A stretch of DNA of 64,000 nt from Mucilaginibacter conchicola. Its GTDB lineage: Bacteria > Bacteroidota > Bacteroidia > Sphingobacteriales > Sphingobacteriaceae. Positions within the stretch are counted from its first letter, which is position 1. Each line of letters begins with the position of its first letter. The position numbers and the translations under genes were made by a program. This document shows, piece by piece, positions 51,021-59,765 of this stretch. Below the pieces are notes generated by a model that worked only from the letters and a program-made list of their open reading frames with translations, had not been told where the DNA came from and did not search any database. The stretch is from positions 744,001 through 808,000 of the forward strand of contig NZ_QWDC01000003.1 in the NCBI RefSeq assembly GCF_003432115.1. Direction: 5' to 3'.

Positions 51021-52136
51021 ATGCCTTTAAGAGAACTGGAACGCCTGCAATCTGTCAACCGATTTCTCAAACTCGACTTTTCGAAAGAAGAAGAACTGCA
51101 AAATCTGATCACCCTTGCCGCGGAGCTTTGCCATTGTCCTGTCGCCTTACTGACTTTTATTGATGAAGACAAGCAATGCACAAATGTCAGGATAAGCAGC
51201 TCTTCAGACCCCGGCACGGGTAAAGACCCCTTCTGTGAAAGGGTGGTCCGGAATGGGGATATGCTGGTCATCGAAGATATCCATTCGCAGCAGCCGGCCG
51301 CAACCGGGCCCGGTGCTGCCGTTTCTGACCCGGTCCGTTTTTATGCCGGTACGCCGCTGATTACCCAGGACGGGCACGCACTGGGAACCCTTTGCGTAAC
51401 TGACAATAAGCCGGGGCAGCTCAGTGAGGTCCAGCGGAAGGCGCTACGGTCACTGGCCCGTCAGATCATCCAGCTCCTGGAGTTTGATGTCAGTCTGCAG
51501 ATACTGAAAAGTCAGTACGTACAGGCCCGGCAATCCGAGATCGAGCTGCGTTCATTTTTTGAAAGTTCACTCGATCACCACCTGCTTTTGGACAGCGGGT
51601 TCCGGATCCTGGCTTTTAACAGGGCCTGGAACAACCATGTACACAACACTTACGGGTTAACTATGAAAAGGGGGGAGCTGATGACACCCTATATACATCC
51701 GCGGAACTTTCAGGGATTTTACGACGACTATATCAGCGCACTGAACGGCAAACCTGTCTTTGATGAACGCTGCCTGACAGTAAAAGGTAAAGACACCTGG
51801 CGCCGCGTGCGGTTTGAGCCCGCCTCCGACGCTGCCGGAAAGATCATCGGCGTCTCGGTAAACTGTGCGGATATCACCCAGCAGGTAGAGCAAAAGGAGA
51901 TCGTGAATAAACAGCAGATGGCACTCAGGCAGATCGCCTTCCTGCAGTCCCACGAGCTGCGCAAACCGGTGGCGTCTATCCTGGGGCTGATCAGCCTGCT
52001 CGATCCTGACCGTCCCGGCGAGCTGATCCGGCAGGCGGAGGAGATCCGGCTCTTGCAGTTAAGCGCCCGGGAACTGGATGATAAGATCCGGCTGATCATC
52101 GACCACGCCTCGGCAAATAAAGAATGGCACGATTGA
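51021..52136 (+). CDS. GAF-PAS protein with DHp-like histidine but no ATPase
   Basis: 371 residues from ATG 51021; the frame opens at TTG 50979. A GAF domain (about 22-155, VALLTFIDEDKQCTNVR and FYAGTPLITQDGHALGTLCV) and a PAS domain (about 175-295) lead to a short helical stretch with FLQSHELRKPVASILGLISL (His311), a histidine-kinase H-box. Only about 60 residues remain after it, so no HATPase domain follows. The downstream DNA gives no other frame with HATPase motifs, so the protein is either truncated or a naturally ATPase-free phospho-acceptor or dimerisation partner. Confidence 0.8.
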   Translation: MPLRELERLQSVNRFLKLDFSKEEELQNLITLAAELCHCPVALLTFIDEDKQCTNVRISSSSDPGTGKDPFCERVVRNGDMLVIEDIHSQQPAATGPGAAVSDPVRFYAGTPLITQDGHALGTLCVTDNKPGQLSEVQRKALRSLARQIIQLLEFDVSLQILKSQYVQARQSEIELRSFFESSLDHHLLLDSGFRILAFNRAWNNHVHNTYGLTMKRGELMTPYIHPRNFQGFYDDYISALNGKPVFDERCLTVKGKDTWRRVRFEPASDAAGKIIGVSVNCADITQQVEQKEIVNKQQMALRQIAFLQSHELRKPVASILGLISLLDPDRPGELIRQAEEIRLLQLSARELDDKIRLIIDHASANKEWHD

Positions 52137-52431
52137 TAACGCGGTACGCAGCGTGTTACTTCCGGCTGATCAGCCGGACTTTTCCAGTACGGCACAATAA
52201 CCAAAGCCTGGGCGGCAGCTCAGTTCAGGCTTGTCCCGGTGTAGCCGATATCGCCGGATGTGTAGTCATTCCCGTAAAACAGAGACCGTCGCCCTGCATT
52301 TATATCAAAGAGGCCGCTTACTATGGCCGGGCTTTACCAATGATCAAAGAAGCCTGCGGCTGGTCAGGCGCAGAAAAAATGGGGATCGCCGTGGCGGCAA
52401 ACCGGCAAACGTTTCGTCGGCATAACTGCGG

Positions 52432-52674
52432 TCAGCGGCTCAGTTGCTTTAATTTTTCTGCAATGAGCTGAAGCAGGCTTTCCTTCACCGGCACCTGTGC
52501 CGCCTGCGCGTTGCTGAGGGCCCGGTAACCGCCCTCTTCATCCGGTTCGAAAACGAACGTGATCTCGCCGATCAGTACCGCGATCCGGTGCGTATAGCCC
52601 CAGCGTTCGTACCTGGCGCTGAACTCGCGCTCCTGCCCGTCAAAATTGATCAATAACGTGAAAGGTGCGCTCAT
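52432..52674 (-). CDS. Small hypothetical protein
   Basis: 80 residues with a beta-rich body (TLLINFDGQEREFSARYERW, then GEITFVFEPDEEGGYRALSN) and a helical end. No family recognised. Its ATG overlaps the nuclease stop codon by one base (TGATG), so it is the last gene of the three-gene nuclease operon. Confidence 0.6.
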   Translation of the reverse strand: MSAPFTLLINFDGQEREFSARYERWGYTHRIAVLIGEITFVFEPDEEGGYRALSNAQAAQVPVKESLLQLIAEKLKQLSR

Positions 52675-53780
52675 CAGAATTTAATATTAGCCGGATCCGT
52701 AACGATGATCTCCGGTTTACCCTTGTAACTGATCACTTCCCCGGTTACCTTGACTGTTTTATCCGTCAGCTGTGCACCGAGTGCCTTTGCCTTACCTTTC
52801 AGCGCCACCGTCAGCAATTGATCCGGATAAGCGGCACCCAGATTCACCAATACCATACTGCCAATATCCTTTGAACTGAATACTTTACCGCTCACCGCTA
52901 CCGTTTTGCCTACAGCATTTTTGATATCCTCCAGTTTTAAAGCGGTAGCGGCCGGGGCTTGCTGAAGGGCCGCAGCCGTGGCAGGGGCAGCGCCCGGCTG
53001 CGGCGGGGCGGCCGAGTTAAATAACTTATTTAATTCACCCGCCAGGCGGATACCCGCCTGGTCGATCCGCTTGTGCACCGTCGCTATATATTTTTGGTAA
53101 TAAGCTTCGTCAATCGCTTGGCCGGCTTTGGCTGACCCGTAAAGCTCGCTGCTGATCTGGTAGCTTTCCCATAACCATTCCACCGGGCTGTCCGCCTGCC
53201 ATTGCCTGATCTGTGCCGGTGTTGCTACATCGTAGTTTTTAGCGATATCCTGTTCGCTCAAACCCTCATGGTCGATCAGCTTGCTGTCCCAAAGGTTGTG
53301 CAGGTTGGTGCCCTTATTGTCGAAACGCAGCTGGATCGTATTGCCGCCTTTGTCTTCTTTGCGGCTTACATGCATGGGCTGGTGCGCGTCGCCCACCAGG
53401 TGGATCAGATATTTCAGCGCTTCATTTTTTGCCTCAGCGGGCAAGTTTTTATCCTTCAGGCTCGTTTCCGTTTTAAATATCGCCGTATACACATTGTTGT
53501 CACTTTGCGAAACCGCCGAAACAAAAGCTTCATGGCTTAAACCAAGCGGCAGGTTCAGGTAATGCCAGCCCGCGGTTTTGGGGTTGCGGTTCTCGTCCGC
53601 CCAGGTCGCCACATCCGGCATCGCCTGTCCGTTCAGGTAAGCCGAGACCACATAGGCCGTATTGCTCGTCAAATGTTTCTGCGCAATGGCCGCAATAGCG
53701 CGGTGGCCCTTAAAACCCCAGGAGATCAAAGCTAATGCGCCGCTTAACACCACGGCATAAAGGAAAACTTTCTTCATCAT
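52674..53780 (-). CDS. S1/P1 nuclease with C-terminal OB-fold
   Basis: 368 residues. The signal peptide ends before a mature N-terminal tryptophan (SWGFKGHRAIA), whose amine and the following histidines bind zinc in S1/P1 nucleases. The metal motifs YLIHLVGDAHQPMHV and TNLHNLWDS are present. An alanine/proline linker at about 265-285 leads to an extra C-terminal OB-fold-like domain (LEDIKNAVGKTVAVSGKVFS, TVKVTGEVISYKGKPEIIVT) not usual in minimal S1/P1 enzymes. It degrades single-stranded DNA/RNA outside the cell membrane. Overlaps the genes on both sides. Confidence 0.9.
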   Translation of the reverse strand: MMKKVFLYAVVLSGALALISWGFKGHRAIAAIAQKHLTSNTAYVVSAYLNGQAMPDVATWADENRNPKTAGWHYLNLPLGLSHEAFVSAVSQSDNNVYTAIFKTETSLKDKNLPAEAKNEALKYLIHLVGDAHQPMHVSRKEDKGGNTIQLRFDNKGTNLHNLWDSKLIDHEGLSEQDIAKNYDVATPAQIRQWQADSPVEWLWESYQISSELYGSAKAGQAIDEAYYQKYIATVHKRIDQAGIRLAGELNKLFNSAAPPQPGAAPATAAALQQAPAATALKLEDIKNAVGKTVAVSGKVFSSKDIGSMVLVNLGAAYPDQLLTVALKGKAKALGAQLTDKTVKVTGEVISYKGKPEIIVTDPANIKF

Positions 53781-54052
53781 ATTTCTTTACCAGTCTGAAT
53801 TTTCTTCAGCGCTACATAAGGCGCCAGTCCGCTGTTGGAAGTAAACGAACGGATATCACTTATCTTATTGGAAGCTGCGTCATAAAATACCTTCGCATAA
53901 AATCCCGGAAGACGGTAAAGCTGAATGGTCATCTCCTCCGCTGTGCGGCCGGCAAGAAAACTTCCGCGCCATACCGCTCCGGGCTTTCCGTCAAGGTCCA
54001 AATCGTTAGATTCCAACAGGGTCATGCCCGCAAAATTAATTTTATCGCGCAA
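53777..54052 (-). CDS. Small hypothetical protein
   Basis: 91 residues with mixed composition (LLESNDLDLDGKPGAVWRGS, then EEMTIQLYRLPGFYAKVFYD). It overlaps the nuclease start by 4 bases (ATGA), so it is the first gene of the operon. No signal peptide and no recognised family. Coupled to a secreted nuclease, but its own role is open. Confidence 0.6.
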   Translation of the reverse strand: MRDKINFAGMTLLESNDLDLDGKPGAVWRGSFLAGRTAEEMTIQLYRLPGFYAKVFYDAASNKISDIRSFTSNSGLAPYVALKKIQTGKEI

Positions 54053-54157
54053 AAAAAATCCAAATGTTGAATACTTTCCGGATCAGGGTATGACGCTACC
54101 TTACCGCAAACGCGAGAATAACCCCGGCCTGGCGGGTTGTTTCAACTGCCGGCCAGC

Positions 54158-54496
54158 CTACTCCAGGCGGACCGTGCGCATGCTTTCGCTTTCAAATGTC
54201 AGATTGACCGAGCGACCGTCTTTCGGCCGCGTCCTGTGCTTTACGTTTCTGGGGATCGTGAACAATTGACCCGGATGCAGTTCTACGGTACGGTCCTCAA
54301 GTTCGATGACCACAACGCCTTCGGTCACCAGAAAGGTTTCATCCGAATAAGGGTGATAATGCCAGAAAAAAGGTGCCGTCATGACGCTGAGCTGGATGGC
54401 ATGATCGTTCACGCGGGCAATCAGGGAATTAGAATATTCGTTAATCCCAGCGGTAAGTCCGGCAATATCGTTGACGGTCAGGTGCTGTTCTTTCAA
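54158..54496 (-). CDS. Cupin-domain protein
   Basis: 112 residues with the cupin fold: FFWHYHPYSDETFLVTEGVV (metal-binding His-His and Glu in HYHPYSDE) and PGQLFTIPRNVKHRTRP (second His). Small cupins of this type bind metal ions or sugars and often accompany other enzymes; the function cannot be fixed. Upstream of the nuclease operon on the same strand, separated by 105 bases. Close to the GC/AT boundary at about 54.6 kb. Confidence 0.85.
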   Translation of the reverse strand: MKEQHLTVNDIAGLTAGINEYSNSLIARVNDHAIQLSVMTAPFFWHYHPYSDETFLVTEGVVVIELEDRTVELHPGQLFTIPRNVKHRTRPKDGRSVNLTFESESMRTVRLE

Positions 54497-54624
54497 TGGA
54501 GTAAAAATTAAACGGTAAACACCAACGTGTGAGCGGGGCCGGCCGGAACGGGATGTGCCGCCCGCTTAAAGCTGTCCCCGCCCGCCCGCTTTAAACTTCC
54601 CCTTTATCGACAACCCGTCTTGTT

Positions 54625-55463
54625 TTGTCTAACCTTTGTAGCAAAGTGATCACTTCGAATTATAGTACGAGCTTTTCCTTGGGAATCAGACTTTTCGGCA
54701 AAGACATTCAAAAATCTGTTTATGCGATCTATGGGTTTGTCAGACTCGCTGACGAGATCGTAGACGCTTTTATGCATATGATAAATCTTATTTGTTAAGA
54801 AAATTTGAAGATGATTGCTTTGAAGCGATCTGTCTTAGAATAAGTTTAAATCCCGTATTGCATTCTTTCCAACAAACCGTCAACCTTTATCAGATCGACC
54901 TGGAACTGGTGAGGCTTTTTCTCAGAAGTATGGACTTAAATGAGAAAACCCATAGCTTTGATTCTTATGAGAACTACATATTAGGTTCTGCCCAGGTAGT
55001 AGGATTGATGTGTCTGCAAATTTTTACAAATGGAGACAAAACATACTATGAGGATTTGAAACTATCTGCCATGAAGTTAGGCTCTGCCCTTCAAAAAATA
55101 AGCTTTTTGCGTGATTTAAAAGCAGATTATATCGTAATGGGCAGAACTTATTTCCCAGGCATAGATATGAATGTGTTTACGGACGCAGAGAAAGAGGCAA
55201 TAGAAGCTGACATTCATCAAGACTTTTTGTACGATTATGAAGGGATAACTAAGCTCCCGCCAAATGCTTCAAAGGGTGTGGAGCTGGCTTATCTGTATTA
55301 TTACAAATTATTTCTGAACATCAGAAAACTTAATGCCGGCGAGATTTTAAGTAGACGTGTAAGAATCTCTAATTTTCACAAAGGCCTTTTGACGATCTGC
55401 GTACTGTCAAAAGCATATAATTTCACTTATCGGTGTTTTGAACAAAACATAGTGCGAATATGA
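54625..55463 (+). pseudogene. crtB: Phytoene/squalene synthase with a frameshift
   Basis: Two overlapping frames together give a complete phytoene synthase of about 279 residues. The first (TTG 54625 to about 54770) reads NLCSKVITSNYSTSFSLGIR and YGFVRLADEIVDAF with the first DxxxD. The second, after one missing base at about 54770-54772 (TTTATGCA where TTTCATGCA is expected), reads AYDKSYLLRKFEDD and contains LGSALQKISFLRDLKADY with the second DxxxD. The enzyme condenses two GGPP to phytoene, the first step of carotenoids. As written it is broken; a single-base read error is equally possible. Confidence 0.82.
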
Positions 55464-55480
55464 CGTACACTTGTTTGTAA

Positions 55481-55737
55481 TCAGATATCCCTTATAATTT
55501 TTAGCACCTCCCGGGGATCGATATGTATCGCCTCACAGATCTTAAAGAAATCCGATAAGAATAAAGTAGTTGAACCATCTTCTATATCAAAATAATCTTC
55601 TACTTGAATGCCAAGAGATAACGCTACTTCAAAAGGTGTCAGTCCTTATTTTAATCGCATATTTTTTATTGTAACGCGTAGATTGCTTACAGACTTTTCA
55701 GCTCTTTGATTTAAACTTTCGTTTTCATCTATGACAA
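55481..55737 (-). pseudogene. XRE-family regulator with internal stop
   Basis: One frame gives ENESLNQRAEKSVSNLRVTI-KNMRLK, an in-frame TAA, then GLTPFEVALSLGIQVEDYFD and SDFFKICEAIHIDPREVLKI, a helix-turn-helix protein typical of Bacteroidota. No ATG is present upstream. A nonsense change of one codon in the recognition region, plus the missing start, marks it as a pseudogene. An intact XRE gene lies just beyond it at 55812-56087. Confidence 0.55.
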
Positions 55738-55811
55738 GTTAATTAGGTTATATCCAAATATTATGCTACAGATGATAGTGATTGGAAAAAAACGTTGTTC
55801 AATAATTCTAC

Positions 55812-56087
55812 TTAGACTTCCTTAAACGATTTTGGAATATGATTAAAATCCAATAGTTCTAATATTTCTACTTCAAGAACTTTGCTGATTATGAAAAGTG
55901 TTTCGAGTTGTAACCTGGTATGTTCCTGCTCGATTTTAGAATATGCATTTTGCGATACGCCTAAAGCATCAGCAATGACTCGCTGAGATATTTTTTTTTC
56001 AATTCTAATTTTTTGAATCTTAAAAATTGTTGCTGACACCAAGTTCCTGGCGTCTTGATTTTTTATGATAATTCCGTCCGCGTTCAT
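55812..56087 (-). CDS. XRE-family transcriptional regulator
   Basis: 91 residues with a helix-turn-helix at about 25-70: KISQRVIADALGVSQNAYSK and EQEHTRLQLETLFIISKVLE. No extra sensor domain. AT-rich and codon use like its neighbours in this part. Stand-alone; targets unknown. Two related regulators occur nearby (broken at 55481-55737, intact at 62664-63029). Confidence 0.85.
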   Translation of the reverse strand: MNADGIIIKNQDARNLVSATIFKIQKIRIEKKISQRVIADALGVSQNAYSKIEQEHTRLQLETLFIISKVLEVEILELLDFNHIPKSFKEV

Positions 56088-56451
56088 TCGATAGGTGTTA
56101 TTGTCAACAGGAACCTAATGTACTGGTTTTAATGGGTATTCCATTAGATAAAAATTGTTAATTTGATAACATAAGATTGGATAAAGTTACTGTTCTCGAA
56201 TTTCACTTACCTACTTCTAAGGCGTCACTGACATTTGTAACCAGACGGTTACTGGCTTTGATAAAATCTAAATTTATTAAGTATTTATAAGCCGAGACAC
56301 CGCAATTGTCAATACACGGAATCTATATAATTTTGCGATGCGTCAATTAATAGGGTACCTCATGCGAAAAAAATATCAGTTTGAAGCTTTGTATTGACAT
56401 TAAAAGACGATCATCGGTTCAACGACAGGCATTTTTAGGGTTTAATTTGCC
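56088..56451. other. AT-rich spacer
   Basis: 364 bases without a recognised gene, promoter pair or repeat, between the XRE regulator and the terminator of the porin gene. Confidence 0.4.
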
Positions 56452-56489
56452 AAAAAAAGCCGCCCCCATTTGGGAGTGGCTTTTTTTTG
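56452..56489 (-). terminator. Terminator of the OmpA gene
   Basis: An A-rich/GCC hairpin (AAAAAAAGCCGCCCCC, ATTT, GGGAGTGGCTTTTTTTT) with two mismatches spans this region. On the minus strand it ends in a long T-run, just 22 bases after the porin stop. Confidence 0.8.
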
Positions 56490-56511
56490 TTGTAGCAGTA
56501 TCTCTTATCTA

Positions 56512-57858
56512 TTAATAAAGAGTGAACTCTACACGACGGTTTTGCTGACGACCTGCTGCTGTTTTGTTAGAAGCAATTGGTTGTAGCTGACCGTAACCGG
56601 TAGCTTCGATACGTGATGCATTAGCACCTTTCTCTACTAAGTAGGTTTTGATAGCTTCTGCACGGTCTTTAGATAAACGCATGTTTAAGTCTTTTGAACC
56701 TGTGTTATCTGTGTGACCGGCTAATTTTAAGCTGAAGTTTTTATCAACTAATAAACGTGCTACCCTGTCTAAGCTTGCGAATGATTTTTCGCGGATGGTT
56801 GCTTTACCTAAGTCAAACTCAAGGTTTGAGATAGCGTCTCTAACCACACGGCGATCTTCTTCAGTAACCACTACTACCGGTTTAGCTAACGGACAGCCTG
56901 AGCCATCAACTTTAGTACCTGCCGGTGTGTTAGGGCATTTATCGTTTAAGTCGATAACACCATCACCATCACTGTCGATAGTCAATTTGGCGACGTTTGC
57001 GTTAGTAGCGTCTAAGTCGCTTCTTAACTGTGCGTTTGCTGCTTTTTCAGCATCAACTTGTGCTTGTAGTTGTTGGTTTTTCCATAAGTATTCGGTACGC
57101 ATTGAGTTAACCGGGTTGTAAGTAGCTAACTGTGGTTTTTTAGTGCTTCCAAGAGCAAATTCTAAACCGATGTGTGCATAAGAGAACCTGTCGTTACCAC
57201 CTACGTTAAGGCCGTCAAAGTTATCAGTTTGTACAAAGTTAACCTGGTAACCCAAGTCTAAGTTAACACCTGAACCAAGGTTGAATTTAAAGCCTAAACC
57301 AACCGGAATGAACCATTCTTTGCTTGTACCATTGCTGCTTGCTAAAGTATTACCTGAAGCATCCTGGGTAGTTACTTTGTAACCTGCGTAACCGGCACCT
57401 GCACTAATGTATGGCTGTATAGCACCTTTGTGGTTATACCAGTTAATGTTAGCTAATGTAAAGTTTGCTTTTAAAGCTGCGCTCCAGTCAAGTTTGGTAG
57501 TGTAGCTGCTTCCTGCGGCTATTGCGCCCACAGCTTGTCCATTCTCGCCGCTGATCTGGCCTCTTAAGAAATCAGCCTGTAAAGCGAAGCCCGGTAAAAA
57601 TTGTTTTTGGATGTAAGCACCGTAGCCGATTTCAGATTTTGGATTTCTGTAATCCTGGCGGCCGTTGGTGCCAAAAATGGTGTATGGTGTTAAAAGGCCA
57701 CCATGAACACCTATTGTCCAGGTGCGGAAAGAGCCGCCGCCTGAGAAAGGTTGTACATAATTCTTTGTGTTTAGTGAATCGGGGGTCTGCGCAAACAATT
57801 TACCGCCAACCAGCAAGCCGGTCATTAGTAATGATGCTTTTTTTAAAAGTGTTTTCAT
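56512..57858 (-). CDS. OmpA-family outer-membrane porin
   Basis: 448 residues: signal peptide (1-23), an N-terminal eight-stranded beta-barrel (about 30-240) with alternating aromatic strands, a thrombospondin-3 repeat (DSDGDGVIDLNDKCPNTPAG) that binds calcium, and an OmpA C-terminal peptidoglycan-binding domain (LAGHTDNTGSKDLNMRLSKD, ending ATGYGQLQP and NRRVEFTLY). It ties the outer membrane to the cell wall and is usually very abundant. A strong terminator follows. Codon use (many TCT, GTA, TTA codons) fits a highly expressed native gene. Confidence 0.95.
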   Translation of the reverse strand: MKTLLKKASLLMTGLLVGGKLFAQTPDSLNTKNYVQPFSGGGSFRTWTIGVHGGLLTPYTIFGTNGRQDYRNPKSEIGYGAYIQKQFLPGFALQADFLRGQISGENGQAVGAIAAGSSYTTKLDWSAALKANFTLANINWYNHKGAIQPYISAGAGYAGYKVTTQDASGNTLASSNGTSKEWFIPVGLGFKFNLGSGVNLDLGYQVNFVQTDNFDGLNVGGNDRFSYAHIGLEFALGSTKKPQLATYNPVNSMRTEYLWKNQQLQAQVDAEKAANAQLRSDLDATNANVAKLTIDSDGDGVIDLNDKCPNTPAGTKVDGSGCPLAKPVVVVTEEDRRVVRDAISNLEFDLGKATIREKSFASLDRVARLLVDKNFSLKLAGHTDNTGSKDLNMRLSKDRAEAIKTYLVEKGANASRIEATGYGQLQPIASNKTAAGRQQNRRVEFTLY

Positions 57859-58310
57859 AAATGATAATCAAAGGGTATTAAATTTTTATCATCGGCATAA
57901 CATAAAATATGCCAAAATAAATCGATACTCCTTTTGGTTCTAAGTAAACCTGTAAGGTCTAAAAATAACTAAGATTGATCATTCCGATAATTTAAGGCCC
58001 GGTTTTCATTTTACCAACTAAAACGCTACCATACAATAGCTTATAATGATCAGGGGAGTTATACTTTGCATAACATTGATTAGGCCTCAATTCCATTTGA
58101 CCACTAACAACGGGCATAAAAACGCAGGAAATGTTTTAAGATTTATTTACGAAATGCTTCTTATAAAAGGTTTGACCCAATATGCATTAGATACTTTTGC
58201 GATTAATTTATTTAATTAATATGATTATGTGTGTGGTCGATTTTACTTTTAATTTAAATTCGTGAGTTCGAAGATTAAAACTATCTTAGCGACAAACCCA
58301 TCTACGTAAT
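57859..58310. other. AT-rich spacer between porin and receiver genes
   Basis: About 450 bases. Apart from the promoter-like pair at 58259-58289 no gene or repeat was recognised. The porin promoter must lie near 57880-57930, but its motif is not a clean consensus match. Confidence 0.4.
58259..58289 (+). promoter_or_regulatory. Weak promoter for the receiver-GNAT unit
   Basis: TTCG (58259-58262), 19 bases, TATCTTAG (58282-58289). Each half has one mismatch to TTTG/TAnnTTTG. Start of transcription expected near 58296, only about 15 bases before ATG 58311. Confidence 0.35.
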
Positions 58311-58649
58311 ATGAAAAATACTGTCTGCGTAATAGATGACGACGATATCAGCAATTTTATAACTACCCGCCTGATTGACAAAATTTATCCGGGATCGTCT
58401 ATTAAGTGCTGCCGCAACGGTCGAGTTGCGATCGATCATTTGAGAACTCTTTTTAACAGCAAAAAGCTATTGCCTGATTATATTTTGTTAGATCTGACTA
58501 TGCCTGTTATGGATGGCTGGCAATTTTTAGACGCGCTTGATGAGGAAATGGGCGATCTTAATATTACCAGTAAGATCATTATCATTACCAACTGGATTCG
58601 GAAAAACTCAAGGATTCCCTTAACTAAAAACAAAAACTCGTTTTTTTGA
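58311..58649 (+). CDS. Truncated single-domain response regulator
   Basis: 112 residues. The receiver starts normally (VCVIDDDDISNF, with phospho-acceptor Asp in LLDLTMPVMDGWQF), but after SKIIIITNWI the sequence turns to KNSRIPLTKNKNSFF and ends. The conserved lysine and last helix expected in full receivers are missing, about 20 residues short. A frameshift or deletion near 58605 is likely. The GNAT gene starts 3 bases later. Confidence 0.7.
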   Translation: MKNTVCVIDDDDISNFITTRLIDKIYPGSSIKCCRNGRVAIDHLRTLFNSKKLLPDYILLDLTMPVMDGWQFLDALDEEMGDLNITSKIIIITNWIRKNSRIPLTKNKNSFF

Positions 58650-58652
58650 CAT

Positions 58653-59093
58653 ATGGAGATTGATATATGGAAGCCTTCGGAACAAGAATATAATGGGCTG
58701 ATCAGACTATGGGAGAAATCAGTCAGAGCTACGCACGATTTTTTATATGAGAAAGACATTAACCGTTACCGGTCAATGCTTGAAGCGTTTTTACCCATAA
58801 TGAATATTCATTGCGCCGGCTATGATCACAATTTACAGGGTTTCATCGGTATCACTGACCAAAAAATCCAGGCGCTCTTCATTCATCCCGGTGCCCTTCG
58901 AATGGGCCTCGGTAAGCTTTTAGTCCATTATGCAATCAGATTATATCGTATCAATGAGGTCGACGTCAACGAGCAAAATATACAGGCTTTGAATTTTTAT
59001 GAATATCTTGGTTTCAGAAGGGTAGGCCGGAACCAACTGGACGGAGCAGGAAAGCCTTACCCCATATTAAATATGCTTCTCAAACAACATTAA
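58653..59093 (+). CDS. GNAT-family N-acetyltransferase
   Basis: 146 residues with the GNAT fold: motif A IQALFIHPGALRMGLGKLLV (acetyl-CoA pyrophosphate loop), motif B VDVNEQNIQALNFYEYLGFR. The pattern resembles YjaB-type enzymes. It transfers acetyl from acetyl-CoA to an unknown amine. Immediately after the truncated receiver, so possibly co-transcribed. Confidence 0.9.
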   Translation: MEIDIWKPSEQEYNGLIRLWEKSVRATHDFLYEKDINRYRSMLEAFLPIMNIHCAGYDHNLQGFIGITDQKIQALFIHPGALRMGLGKLLVHYAIRLYRINEVDVNEQNIQALNFYEYLGFRRVGRNQLDGAGKPYPILNMLLKQH

Positions 59094-59434
59094 ATTTTTT
59101 TTAAAAAAGTTGGGAAGGATAGTCTTGCGGCATACAAGATTTTATCAGCATTTTTTTGGGGGGAGATTAATTAATGATGTTTATATATGCATTAGCTATA
59201 GTGTTTAGACTAAATTCAATGCCCAGTTACTTCGTGACAGAATTTTTTCGGTATGAAAACTGATCCCTTTAGGAATTTGATAAGAATGTGTATAGTCAAT
59301 ATAAAGTTCCTGCCACCAGTGAATGTGATGTAAAATTTCTCTGATCGTGCCAATATCAGACACTTAGATATTGATTTGAATTTTTAATTCCAACATAGGA
59401 AGATTATAGATTTTGATAAATGGCCTGCAATATG
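59094..59434. other. AT-rich spacer, no gene seen
   Basis: 341 bases. Includes a T-run followed by an A-run (about 59096-59106) and a G-run at 59157-59162, but no hairpin, promoter pair or coding frame was recognised. Confidence 0.4.
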
Positions 59435-59728
59435 TTATTGCCATTTAGAAGGGTCCTCCCGTATCCCACTTAGTAGTTCGATTAATTCATTAACCTCTTC
59501 AGCATATAGTCCATTTTGGGGGGATGAGTAACTAAATAATTTATCTGGCAGGTCCAACTTCAAAACACCTAGATAATCCGGGTTGTCCGGTGCAGCAGCA
59601 AGGAGTCCCTCTTTTTTCTTTTGCTCTATCAGTTCTGGGTTAGCAACGCCGAGGTGGGTGTAAATGTTATACGATCTTTTGATCACCTTATGTCCGTTGC
59701 GGTGAGCCAATGTATCAGGCAAAATCAT
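59435..59728 (-). CDS. Hypothetical protein
   Basis: 97 residues from ATG 59728 with composition of a small alpha/beta protein (SYNIYTHLGVANPELIEQKK, then YLGVLKLDLPDKLFSYSSPQ). No signal or membrane segment. No family recognised. On the same strand as the next upstream gene, 37 bases away. Confidence 0.5.
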   Translation of the reverse strand: MILPDTLAHRNGHKVIKRSYNIYTHLGVANPELIEQKKKEGLLAAAPDNPDYLGVLKLDLPDKLFSYSSPQNGLYAEEVNELIELLSGIREDPSKWQ

Positions 59729-59765
59729 GACCTTGCGGCCGGTATATAAAGTGAGGTATATGGTT

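Noticed and set aside
52137..52431. Plus-strand frame after the GAF-PAS gene as its missing HATPase domain
   Set aside because: None of the HATPase N, G1 or G2 boxes could be found in any frame.
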